The notes under the pieces: model-generated
Database searches by the model: none
What the model was told of the DNA's origin: nothing
What the model saw: the letters and a program-made list of their open reading frames with translations, nothing else
Shown here: positions 11,186 through 20,645 of the stretch, piece by piece
Layout: every line of letters begins with the position of its first letter
Numbering within the stretch: the first letter of the stretch is position 1
Position numbers and translations under genes: made by a program
NCBI GenBank assembly: GCA_905397405.1
Contig: CAJPVJ010000630.1
Span: 1,459 to 22,103 of the forward strand
Length of the DNA stretch: 20,645 bases
Direction of reading: 5' to 3'
Origin: Oppiella nova
Taxonomy: Eukaryota; Arthropoda; Arachnida; Sarcoptiformes; Oppiidae

Positions 11186-11500
11186 GACTGGAGTCTGAGA
11201 GCGAGAACTCAATATAATTTTCATTTAATAAGAAAAAGAGCGAGTCTTCGGAGTCTTCAGATAAAGTTTTCTAATTTTCTGAATGAATGAACACTTGAAT
11301 GAAGAAATGCTATGAAAAGAGAAAAGGAGTGAAGAGCTGGAGAGTACCGGTGCGGAGAATATATGACGCGATTGTCGGCATAATATTATTTAATTCACAT
11401 GAGATCTCTACACATATAATATATATATTTTTAAAAGTATCGCAAAATTGTTTTCTTCTTCTCGAGAGTTCACTCTCTAATCGCCAGAAGAATAGAGAGA

Positions 11501-11506
11501 AATAAA
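11501..11506 (+). terminator. Candidate polyadenylation signal for the complete K2P gene
   Basis: AATAAA lies 316 nt after the stop codon. Further hexamers occur at 11558-11563 and 12118-12123, so the real cleavage site is uncertain. Confidence 0.35.
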
Positions 11507-11726
11507 AATATAATTAATCTTATATTAGACTCGAGAATATTAAGGCGTTTGGCGAACAATAAACGAGACCCGCAGGGACTGGCGATAGGCTGACGGCCCC
11601 TCCACTGTACATCACTCTCTCGTATGTGTCGATGTAATCACTAATAATAATAATAAGACCAAAGAAAGTGTTACCAAAAGGCGAATGAAATGAAGACATG
11701 AGATGATAGAGAAAAAAGTCGTCGCA

Positions 11727-11762
11727 AAGTATTGGCATAAGTATTGGCATAAGTATTGGCAA
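11727..11762. repeat. Three tandem 12-bp units (aagtattggcat)
   Basis: Units at 11727-11738, 11739-11750 and 11751-11762, the last with its final base changed. A small minisatellite downstream of the channel. Confidence 0.9.
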
Positions 11763-12483
11763 ATACAGTATATATGTGCGGCCATTGAAAAAGGGACACA
11801 ATGTATGTCTGGTGGCGGACACTGACTACAATTCATTCATAATAGCAATTCGATTAGGACTTAATTTTGATAAATATGATCGCAATGAAACTCTTTGGAC
11901 ATCTATTAGCGAGATTGTGGTCGTAAGAGCTGTAATATTTCAAAAGCCGAGCGCACAAAAAACATACACCGATTGTCCCCGATCAGTCTTAACAGCTCTA
12001 ATAAATTGTAACTCTTTTTATTCTGTACGCCAAGAATATTCTGTGGAATATAATTGATTTGATTTGTATGTGTTTCGCGACAAAACAAAACTCTGTCCAC
12101 AATATTTTATTTAAACAAATAAAAGTACTGTACTATAAATTTTGATAAATTAAATGCGATTTTTATTTCTGTTGTTGTTTTTTGTATTTGTTAAGAGAAA
12201 TTTATTTATTAAAGTCATTGTTATTTTATTGCCCAAAACAAATAAATACGAGCACACAAATTACATTGAATCCCAATGTCTCTATTGAATCCTTTTATCA
12301 ATTGTGGACTTATTTTTTGGGTTTTGATACATGACTCCTGTTTGCTGTTATGTCGGCCCAACACACAGTGTTTGGCACTCAAGAGGTAGGTCTGGAAATA
12401 AATTAACAATAAATTTAAAACAATCTTATATATAGCGAGAGTGTGAGCACAGGTATCTGTTGGCAGCAAAAGTCGGATCAAAT

Positions 12484-12485
<2 letters not shown>

Positions 12486-12525
<40 letters not shown>
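12486..12525. repeat. (GA)n microsatellite
   Basis: A GA run of about 40 bp, purine strand +. Confidence 0.9.
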
Positions 12526-12527
<2 letters not shown>

Positions 12528-12776
12528 GTGGGCTCAGCGCCAGAAACTACTATAACTAAGAGCTCATAAAACAACAAAAGATGATTATTATTATTATTAT
12601 TGCACTTTTGAAACCTTTTTTGTTAGACTTATTTAAAATAGAAAAGCAAGAGAGGAGTCAAAAGGAAAAACAGTTGCTTTTGACTCGAGTTTTACATCAC
12701 ATTCACTCGCATTGTATTGTTTTTCTGTTCAATTCTAAGGGGTATAAGTGCCTAAACGACACATCAATATATACTG

Positions 12777-12796
12777 TATATACAGCGCTGTATATA
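12777..12796. repeat. 20-bp perfect palindrome
   Basis: TATATACAGCGCTGTATATA is its own reverse complement. It lies in a stretch with several further actgtata-like words between about 12770 and 12850. It could form a cruciform or be a dimeric protein site; no function is shown. Confidence 0.8.
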
Positions 12797-13298
12797 TTCT
12801 CTATGACTATTGCACTGTATATAACTGTAAGGCATATATTTAGTGTATATATGGATTGTTTGCAATTCCTTTATATATACTATACTTTATTATAGGCACT
12901 CGTATTGAACGCATTTCCCAAAACTGAATCCACTTTTAGTTTTTCTAAATTCTAGCGATCGATCTCTTTCTGTATATAACTTATACTTAATATACAACAC
13001 AACTCTTCTTTTAGTACTATTCCTCCAAATCTTCTTCCCATCCATTCCTCAGTGTCTTTATGTTATCGTTATATTTTCATTCAAAAGCAAACATATCGTT
13101 AAAAATTGTGAATAAATTTAATTATAACTAAAGAATTATATATTTGAAGAAAATCTTTATGATATGTTTTTCCATATATTGGATAAAATGTTTGGTTTTA
13201 CATAATTATGATTTATTATAGCTATTTAGTTGTGATCCACTGGTTGTGTGGCACTAAATATCTGGAACACAGTGAGAGAGAATAGACAGAGAACTGAG

Positions 13299-13299
<1 letters not shown>

Positions 13300-13346
<47 letters not shown>

Positions 13347-13347
13347 N

Positions 13348-13383
<36 letters not shown>
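13300..13383. repeat. Long (GA)n tract containing an N (assembly join)
   Basis: The longest GA tract in the window, with one AAAG irregularity and a single N at 13347. The N suggests two contigs were joined within the tract, so its true length is unknown. Confidence 0.92.
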
Positions 13384-13384
<1 letters not shown>

Positions 13385-14330
13385 AGTGTTGTGTTGTACT
13401 AATTTCGCACACGTCATGAGAAGTATGTGATAGATTGCGATTGCATTATGTGTTTCACTACTTATATAATACTTTTGCAATTTTACTACAAACGCGTCGT
13501 TATATTGTTTTATATAATGATGAATGAAATGATGGCACAAAACACTGGTTCCCATCGACAGTAGTACACACACTGTGTGCGTATTCCTGCACTGTAAGGG
13601 AACTGTATGTTTCATAACAGTGTCATTGTCTCCATTCCTCCAAATGTCTTGACAGTAGGCAACCAATAGGTGCGACCGAAAGTCAATATCATTTCTCTCT
13701 TTTTTAGGTGAATATTATAGCATTTGATTGAGAAAACGATTTCATTTCAACCGAAATGGTATTTACTTTAATAAATGCGACGAAAATAATATATATTTAA
13801 GACTTATATAGTATGGCATAGAATTGACTCATATTTACATATATTTGAAGATAAGCGACATTTTTATCATTCAATTGTAATGTAAAAAAATGCATTCACT
13901 TTGACTTCGGGGGAATTCATCTTAATTATCTCCAAACGCTAGACGAGTATTACATTTGCAATCAATTCTTAGTCTCAAATCTACTCAACAATAAAATAAA
14001 CACAAAGACAAAGAAGATATAAATTCCTTGTAAATCATGGGTTCATTAAAAATGAATTTTCTCGGCATTCCTTATAGTATTATATTATAATTAAAATGTA
14101 ATAAAAATTAATTTAATTGCAAAAAACATGAAAACTTATAGAAAAGTATTTGACTCAAAGAAATATATACGGTTTATATAACGAGAAACAATATTCCTTT
14201 TAAATACAAGTTTTTAAATCCTAAAATAATTGATTTATATGTCCGAAGAATTAGTTAGAATTTGTTGTATTTGATTGAAAAGATGTTCGTCCGATATATA
14301 ATCCATTAGTATATACCCTGTAAGGGAATT

Positions 14331-14333
<3 letters not shown>

Positions 14334-14368
<35 letters not shown>
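14334..14368. repeat. (GA)n microsatellite
   Basis: A perfect GA run of about 35 bp. Confidence 0.9.
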
Positions 14369-14370
<2 letters not shown>

Positions 14371-15957
14371 TAGGAATAAGAGAAAAATTATATCATTATA
14401 TTTATTAAATTTTATATCCATTCGAGAGTATTGTAAACAGAATTGATTTTCTCTTTGCCATTGTGTTCATAAGAATCAAAGCGATTCTTATATCTACTCG
14501 AGTGGTCATCAAATCAAGTATTGAAAAATTCCATACAATTCAGTGACATATTATGTGCCGATTCTCTCTCATATATTGGTATATATATAAAATCGATATA
14601 TATTTTCAACCGCTTTCCTTATATGAGTTTAGAAACTTATTTCTCAAAATTGAGTTTTCAATTACAAATACATGCAATGGATTATTAAAAACAACTTCAA
14701 ATCATATATAATAATAATCTCTTAAGCAAATATGAATGCGAGATATTTTTATATTTAATTGAAAATCAATACAGCAAACCTCAACAAAACTCAAACATAA
14801 ATATAACAGTTAAATCTTATTAAGTGTAATGAACTTTTAATTAAATAAATTTGTCTGAATCCGATTGATAGTTGCAAAACGCATATAAATTTGTCATTTG
14901 CTATCATATATTGGGCGACAATTGTATGGTTTCATTGTTTTTCAGTGAATTAAAGGAACAAATATTTATAAACGAAATGAAAATCAATTTCTATACCAAA
15001 AGGGAGGGTAGTATTTGTTGTGATAAATAGTGTAGACTTAAGTAATAACGGACCGAAAAGTATTAGTGGTCTCACGAAACCATCGCTTTATTTGATTGAG
15101 CGCTCAATAAAGAGGTAAATATCAATACATTGGATGCAAATACTGGTCCCCAATACTAATACTAATTCCGTGCAAACACTTAGAGCACATACAGCCCGAC
15201 CCCACAGTCTTATATAATATGCGAGAACCTAACTGTCCTAAGGCTTGAATCAAATACGAGAGACTAATTTGCAATTATATTTAGTCTCTTATTACTAATT
15301 ATACGAATATTTCTTATCATTAACGTGAATATATTTGTAGTTTTTTAAAAAGCAAAAATATAGTGTAGTTAGTGAGTTATCACACAATACAGTGATTTGT
15401 AGTCTAATTGTGAGCACTTGTAATAAAAACTATCTATTGATTTGGTGATATATTTTGGGAGAACTTATCATTTGTTTGCTTCAAATCCCATTTGGTTGCC
15501 GTTTTTCGCTCACTTTATGCTCGCTTTATGTAAAAACATTTTTCGATACACTTTGGAATTGCAATACATTTATTGATTTATAAAATCAATTCGTTTATAA
15601 AACTTAATATTAGTGACGGACTCAGACATTGCCGGAATATTTATGATGGAAAAATATTTTTAAGTATTTTTTGCAATTTATTCAAAATATTTTGTGTCTC
15701 AAAACTGCGAATGGTTTGAGTGCTCTATTGTCTTAATGTCAAGAGATTTCAAGTTTATAAACTAATTAATTTGATCGTGATCCATTTGTCAACTGAATGG
15801 TAAGTTAGAGTATATTGAAGTTATATGTCTGAGAGATATTTAAGTTTTCCATAACAATAGATGAAAGGATTATATATTGTCTATCGATATGGATATGAAT
15901 GCGACAATCGTTGAGACATATATATATTTCCTGCGTTTTTGTGCACTTTTCCAATAG

Positions 15958-16040
15958 GAATAAACTTATGGCTGAAGGCATTCATCACTTGATCCCATGC
16001 CTGCAATACTATGGCATCTCTGGTGAACACTCTCACCATA
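15958..16040. other. Small GC-richer, exon-like island
   Basis: An ~80-bp patch is less AT-rich than its surroundings and is open on both strands. On + it follows an acceptor-like ccaatag and precedes a donor-like GTAAAT, and includes MAEGIHHLIPCLQYYGISGE. On minus the overlapping reading includes TRDAIVLQAWDQVMNAFSHK, with GTGAGAG at its upstream edge. I recognise neither peptide. It could be a mini-exon, a fragment of an old transposase or chance. Confidence 0.2.
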
Positions 16041-16173
16041 CAGTAAATTGCATTATACAGTACATTGTAGATCATTACTTGTAATAGGATTTATATGTGA
16101 TTTGATGTACTTATGTATGTGTTTTGTGTATGAGTGGCAAAAAATTAGAATTCAATATTGTAACCCCCATGTT

Positions 16174-17404
16174 CAAATACTGAACTCACATTTTGTATGT
16201 CACATACAGTGTATATAAACTTCAAACCCGACAAAATGTATATACAATCCGATTCCTAATCATAATACACGCCATCTCTTCATATTCTGTGCAGTAATAC
16301 TGATATGTGTTTCCAAAGCAAAGAATTAAAGGAAAAAAGTTTAATAAATCTATGATATTAACGGATATAATGCGAGAATTATTTTCTACGAATTTAATAT
16401 TTATTTAAGAAAACTATTAATTAATGAAAATGAGAGACAACACACAAACCCCCGAAAGTCCTGTAATAAATGAAATTATTTATATAAAAGTAAATACTTT
16501 ATTGAAGGAAATCCGTCGCAAAGAGTGGTTTATTCCTCTTTGTCTCCAATACAACGACTTTATGGCCATAATTAATGTGCATTGCATTTGACATTTTTGT
16601 GCAAATTAATCAAAAACCATATATATATACCGTATATATACCACTGACAGCCTCTCTATTGTCAATAATTATGATTGAGTAGGAATTTAACACAATTTCT
16701 TATTGAACTCCTCCATTGACTTTCATTGTTTCACTTATTTATTATTAACAAACATATATATAATATCGTATATGAAATAAGTAGTAAATAGATATTTACA
16801 AATACTGAACTCACATTTTGTATGTCACATACAGTGTATATAAACTTCAAACCCGACAAAATGTATATACAATCCGATTCCTAATCATAATACACGCCAT
16901 CTCTTCATATTCTGTGCAGTAATACAAAGAATTAAAGGGAAAAAAGTTTCATAAATCTATGATATTAACGGATATAATGCGAGAATTATTTTCTACGAAT
17001 TTAATATTTATTTAAGAAAACTATTAATTAATGAAAATGAGAGACAACACACAAAACCCCGAAAGTCCTGTAATAAATGAAATTATTTATATAAAAGTAA
17101 ATACTTTATTGAAGGAAATCCGTCGCAAAGAGTGGTTTATTCCTCTTTGTCTCCAATACAGCGACTTTATGGCCATAATTAATGTGCATTGCATTTGACA
17201 TTTTTGTGCAAATTAATCAAAAACCATATATATATACCGTATATATACCACTGACAGCCTCTCTATTGTCAATAATGATGATTGAGTAGGAATTTAACAC
17301 AATTTCTTATTGAACTCCTCCATTGACTTTCATTGTTTCACTTATTTATTATTAACAAACATATATATAATATCGTATATGAAATAAGTAGTAAATAGAT
17401 ATTT
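16174..17404. repeat. Tandem duplication, ~0.6-kb unit, two copies
   Basis: Copy 1 is 16174-16798 (625 bp); copy 2 follows directly at 16799-17404 (606 bp). Copy 2 lacks about 20 bp near the word gcagtaatac. A handful of single-base differences are visible, for example AAACCCCC/AAAACCCC, ACAACG/ACAGCG and AATTATG/AATGATG. Each copy carries the near-palindrome around ataccgtatatatacc and a 7-bp-stem hairpin caaagag/ctctttg. No terminal inverted repeats or coding frame indicate a transposon. Confidence 0.93.
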
Positions 17405-17964
17405 ATTGCAATTAGTTTTTTAGACCGAGACCTATAAGTTTGATAAACGATAAAACGTGTGATACATATAAAAGCCGAAGTTATTTCTGGTTTATGTTTT
17501 TGACTCTTTTTCAGCTTAACTACCGTTTCAGCGTATGGTTGGCTAATAGTAAGCTTTTATTAAGTAAGTATTGGGTTTAGTCATTACAACAACAATCTTA
17601 AGGCAATGCAATGATAACTAAATGTGAATTTTGGACACTTCTGTCCGAGACATCACATATCGAGAGAGAAAAAGGCGATTCATTTGTGAAGCAAAATAAA
17701 AAGCAATCGATTGCTGTATTAATTACATTGAAGTGATAGCGCAATAAAGGGGTATATATGGCAATACATGGCACAGGGAGTCCAATAACGGCTATCGGCG
17801 AGTGTTTGACTAGTATTGGGTATAAACCAAACCAAAGCAAACCTTGACTTAAGTTATTTTAATATCAAACTTGTATTAACTGTATGTAAGCAAATGGCAA
17901 ACATATAGGGGCTCTTCAAACATCGAGAGAGAAAGTAGTGGCGAATGTGTATAAAAATATTGAT

Positions 17965-17992
17965 TCTCTCTCTCTCTCTCTCTCTCTCTCTC
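17965..17992. repeat. (CT)n microsatellite
   Basis: A perfect CT run, about 130 bp from the next CT tract. Confidence 0.9.
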
Positions 17993-18120
17993 GCCATCAG
18001 ATCCACAGACAATCCTCGAGAAGATAAAGTTTAGGCAAAACTTGACATAACATCACGTATAATAGGATTCGACATCCGATTCATACGCGGGATCTCCTAA
18101 ATGCTGGTCTCATTTGATTT

Positions 18121-18124
18121 TCTT

Positions 18125-18162
<38 letters not shown>
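18121..18162. repeat. (CTTT)/(CT)n compound microsatellite
   Basis: A few tctt units lead into a long CT run. Confidence 0.9.
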
Positions 18163-18165
<3 letters not shown>

Positions 18166-18905
18166 AAGTCTACTCTAGGGGTCAGTCCTCCGTGTTTGGC
18201 GTGATTTGAATCAACACTTTTTGAATTGTGTCAAAACAAAAGCGCACATAAATCTATAGCCGGAGATAAGGATTATTTACATTAAACACAAAACAAAGAC
18301 TCCGTTTGATGAGAGAGAATATATCGAAATAAAACAAAATACTAATTAAATTAATGAAAGCACTGACTGTCGACTTTGTCGGGAAATTTAATTTATTTTA
18401 TCCATTGAAATGACATTCAAAAACATAGCGTTTTAAACACTATTTTAGAGGATTTAATGTCTCGGCGTAACAGACATTAAAGAAATTTATAATTTCATAA
18501 AAATTAATTTATTTGTCGCGAAATGTGCGTAAAAATGGAGTGAATTTTATTTATAATGTAAATAAATTTCGCCTGTTTTCCGCTGTAATCCTTGTTTTTT
18601 GATAAAAATGTGATTAACTTAAGGCTAGTGTCGGATGGAAAACCGTATTGAAAACTACGGTCTAATCTCACAGCACATGGAGTTATTTGTTGGTGTGATG
18701 CTCACACACACAGCAAATAGCCCTGTGCTCCCTAAATGTATACCATAGTATTATACTGTAAAAACCTTAACTTATATTTATTGCCACACATTTGCAAAGT
18801 GTTGCCAATAAAGTTAGTTTGTGTTATACGAGTGTTTTCTCGCTCGCTATCAGCGCTTAGATATTTATGTTAATGCGAAAAGCAGTACTAAAAGCAAATT
18901 TTCGG

Positions 18906-19042
18906 CATTAAATTCAAATGTCTGGGTCTCTCCTCATGATTTCATTGCACATCACTTTTATTTCACTTCAATTNCATTAAATTCAAATGTCTGGGTCTCT
19001 CCTCATGATTTCATTGCACATCACTTTTATTTCACTTCAATT
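18906..19042. repeat. 68-bp duplication either side of a single N (scaffold join)
   Basis: 18906-18973 and 18975-19042 are identical by eye and are separated only by N at 18974. This is the classic form of two overlapping contig ends placed side by side without merging. The true sequence probably has one copy. Confidence 0.92.
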
Positions 19043-19418
19043 CCTAAATTAGATTTTTATTAAACGATAGCCTCTTGTCCATCAACTCTCAGATATGGCG
19101 CTAAATAATATGCAAATTCTTTACACAATTTTAATTAATTTTAATAATTTTAATATATTAATTATTATAATTTATAATGATTTTGATTTGAATTTACATA
19201 AATTATACTTTTTAAACATTTCGTTTTTCAGTAAATATAAATATGTTAAATATTTTATTTTTTAAAATTAATATTATAGCTAGAATAACCTTAGTATTTT
19301 TACGATCTGATGTCATGTACATTTAATTTTAATTCGTATGTTTGTATTATGTCATTGTACGTAATTACTTGTATTAGTATAGTGTTATACTTTTAATAAA
19401 AATCGGTTGTTTGTGATT

Positions 19419-19614
19419 TTTACAAGCACATTTATTTGGCAGCATAGAAAAATAAAGTAGCAATGACAATTAAACAGATCTCGATACAAACAAAACTGTA
19501 ATGTCTATTCTCCAAATGAAAATTATTTTTAGCCAACAAACACTAATTTACAAGCACATTTATTTGGCAGCATAGAAAAATAAAGTAGCAATGACAATTA
19601 AACAGATCTCGATA
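19419..19614. repeat. 68-bp direct repeat flanking a 60-nt unreversed-complement spacer
   Basis: The repeat copies are 19419-19486 and 19547-19614 and look identical. The spacer 19487-19546 is not a normal inverted or direct repeat. Its second half (19517-19546), complemented base by base without reversal, equals 19389-19418 at 30 of 30 positions. Its first half (19487-19516), treated the same way, matches 19615-19644 at 29 of 30. This is most simply an assembly or processing artefact; see findings. Confidence 0.9.
19559..19564 (-). terminator. Candidate polyadenylation signal for the minus-strand gene
   Basis: AATAAA on the minus strand, about 145 nt after the stop codon at 19707. Because it lies inside the 68-bp repeat, a second copy occurs at 19431-19436. 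Confidence 0.35.
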
Positions 19615-19706
19615 GTTTGTTTTGACATTACAGATAAGAGGTCTTGCTCCACTACGTACCGTCAGTTTGAGGTTTTATCCTTGGCCGAGTGTTAGCTATA
19701 TTATCG

Positions 19707-19979
19707 TTATCGGTCCATGTGTGGGCATCGATAGGACAATATTTTATAGCCGGCGTATACTCCCAGTACTCCATATATTATGAACAGTAGGGATACCACT
19801 GCCAGTGGACCGCCAACAAATGACCCTGTATATTCCACTTTTATAGAATAATTACCAAATCCCACGTCCTTAGAGTAATAAATGTTCCCGATAATAAATG
19901 CCACCACCCCGGCGATTATGATTAGTATATTAGTGCAAATAAATGCGCTCCTCGACAAACTTGATCTGTCCATGGTCAT
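19707..19979 (-). CDS. Two-TM protein resembling the first half of a tetraspanin
   Basis: A 90-codon open frame, the best coding candidate outside the K2P exons. A short polar N-terminus leads to a first membrane span (CTNILIIIAGVVAFIIG, residues about 15-33), a ~20-residue loop (NYSIKVEYTG, with an N-x-S sequon), a second span (PLAVVSLLFIIYGVLGVYAG) and KILSYRC. The N-x-x-x-x-x-G pattern in span 1 and the G-x-x-G ending followed by K...RC resemble TM1-loop-TM2 of tetraspanins; this is pattern recognition, not a search result. The third codon sits in an ACCATGG context, so translation may start at 19973. The frame stops at TAA six residues after the RC motif, with no good GT donor nearby. It is therefore a small two-TM protein, a truncated tetraspanin, or an exon with a weak donor upstream of the stop. 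Confidence 0.5.
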   Translation of the reverse strand: MTMDRSSLSRSAFICTNILIIIAGVVAFIIGNIYYSKDVGFGNYSIKVEYTGSFVGGPLAVVSLLFIIYGVLGVYAGYKILSYRCPHMDR

Positions 19980-20272
19980 CTTAAGGTTAAATGCTGTTTT
20001 AATATTTATACCGCTAATAAACCGTTCAATCGTTAAATAATTTCATTAATTTTTCATAAACTTATAATAAAAATGTTATTTACAATTCAATTCTGTTAAA
20101 CGACATATTTATTTTATATAATAAATATCTATTACATGTGTACTAATACAAATATAATATTACATGTGTTATTGTAATATTATATTGAGCACTATTATAT
20201 TAATAAATATAATATTATGTACATTACTTCATTTAGTATGAAAATGTTTTAACCAAATTTAGATAACAAAGG

Positions 20273-20318
20273 AAGAGAGAGAGGGAGAGAGAGAGGGAGA
20301 GAGAGAGAGAGAGAGAGA
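20273..20318. repeat. (GA)n microsatellite with GGG interruptions
   Basis: An imperfect GA tract between the two minus-strand coding candidates. Confidence 0.9.
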
Positions 20319-20375
20319 TCTTATTTATTAATATCATTTATAAGCAATAAAATATATAATTTAGCATTTTATATA

Positions 20376-20645
20376 TTATATATTGTAATTTGAATAGTAA
20401 AAACAGTGTGCAGTGTGCACTGTACTAGGTGGTTTATTTGATAGATAGACAACTTTCCTACTAATGATGAGACAAAATGCAAATGCGATGCCATTGTGAG
20501 ACCACAACAACACATTGCGTCCAGCGATAACCAAAATTGCGGACAAAACCATATTATATTGGAAGTCATTTGGTGTGTCATTAATCAAATGCCAAAAAGT
20601 ATTCAAAAATTCCTCAGAAATGGTTGTATAGAAAGTGCTCACAAT
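20376..20645 (-). CDS. Partial exon of an unidentified hydrophobic protein, running off the window
   Basis: The minus-strand frame is open from the window edge to TAA at 20376-20378. The first ~70 codons look protein-like: a polar stretch (TTISEEFLNTFWHLINDTPN), then a hydrophobic segment (NMVLSAILVIAGRNVLLW) and a second one (GIAFAFCLIISRKVVYL). The last ~20 codons (after SNKPPS) look non-coding, so a splice donor is likely within about 20405-20440, for example GTACAG. A membrane protein of chemoreceptor (gustatory-receptor) type would fit the W-x-x-N/D...S-x-K-V pattern, but that is a guess. The ATG-less start at the edge means the upstream part is missing. Confidence 0.35.
   Translation of the reverse strand: MVSTFYTTISEEFLNTFWHLINDTPNDFQYNMVLSAILVIAGRNVLLWSHNGIAFAFCLIISRKVVYLSNKPPSTVHTAHCFYYSNYNI

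Larger units (their letters stand above)
11186..19706. other. Mostly non-coding region downstream of the K2P gene
   Basis: About 8.5 kb with no supported full gene. The first few hundred bases are probably 3' UTR of the channel. The rest is AT-rich, with microsatellites, the ~0.6-kb tandem duplication at 16174-17404, the 68-bp repeats at 18906 and 19419, and a small exon-like island at about 15958-16040. Open frames of 60-146 codons here are low-complexity, AT-rich or cross (GA)n runs and do not look like proteins. Confidence 0.6.

Noticed and set aside
11776-12057. A 93-codon + frame downstream of the K2P gene
   Set aside because: It has no ATG at its start, no family resemblance and no exon boundaries. 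It is most likely chance within 3' flanking DNA.
12581-12895. A 104-codon + frame beginning with a run of isoleucines
   Set aside because: The start is an (ATT)n run and the rest is AT-driven hydrophobic sequence without motif.
13226-13666. A 146-codon minus-strand open frame, plus overlapping + frames with RERERE or LSLSLS runs (also at 2862-3239, 8431-8682, 12221-12577)
   Set aside because: They owe their length to dinucleotide repeats, which cannot create stops. The flanking translations are not protein-like.
16174-17404. The tandem repeat considered as a transposon or solo LTR pair
   Set aside because: The copies are directly adjacent with no internal coding region, terminal inverted repeats or target-site duplication that I can see.
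17598-17840. An 80-codon minus frame with hydrophobic stretches, and a short + frame on the opposite strand (about 17750-17845)
   Set aside because: Neither gives a recognisable domain, and there is no supporting splice or start context.
18821-19063. An 80-codon + frame containing an internally repeated peptide
   Set aside because: The repeat is produced by the duplicated 68 bp around the N at 18974, not by a real protein repeat.
1-20645. CRISPR arrays, bacterial operons, rRNA or tRNA genes
   Set aside because: The window is clearly intron-containing eukaryotic DNA. I found no regularly spaced repeats with unique spacers and no tRNA-like cloverleaf boxes on a read-through by eye.

Overview
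The window is AT-rich eukaryotic nuclear DNA. Coding exons are relatively GC-rich, spliceosomal introns carry GT/AG boundaries, and about a dozen (GA)n/(CT)n microsatellites are scattered through it. The protein content and base composition suggest an arthropod, perhaps a mite or other chelicerate; that placement is inference. Two isolated N characters and several near-perfect local duplications show that this is draft sequence with assembly joins.

The main content is a complete two-pore-domain potassium (K2P) channel gene on the + strand, with six coding exons at 1241-1529, 1630-1815, 10022-10358, 10453-10751, 10832-10930 and 11046-11185. All splice phases agree and give 449 residues, with both selectivity filters (TIGYG and TIGFG). 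A single 8.2-kb intron splits the first filter codon; the other four introns are 80-115 bp. The long cytosolic TM2-TM3 linker and short C-terminal tail resemble the architecture of TRESK (KCNK18) and of invertebrate TWK-type channels. Positions 1-388 hold an almost identical second copy of the last two exons, upstream of exon 1 and in the same orientation. This is either a very young tandem paralogue or an assembly duplicate.

The 8.2-kb intron (1816-10021) and the region 11186-19700 are mostly AT-rich and non-coding. They hold microsatellites, a 128-bp tandem duplication (7653), a ~0.6-kb tandem duplication (16174-17404), and two GC-richer exon-like islands of unknown identity (about 3214-3479 and 15958-16040).

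The right end (19707-20645) has two minus-strand coding candidates. One is a 90-codon, two-TM open frame resembling the first half of a tetraspanin. The other is a partial hydrophobic exon running off the window edge. Just beside them (19389-19644) lies a 68-bp direct repeat. The 60-nt spacer between its copies is the base-by-base complement, not reversed, of the outer flanks. I know of no biological copying process that makes such a pattern, so it most likely records a sequence-processing error. I found no convincing new multi-gene system here; the remaining interest lies in the K2P locus structure and these duplication signatures.
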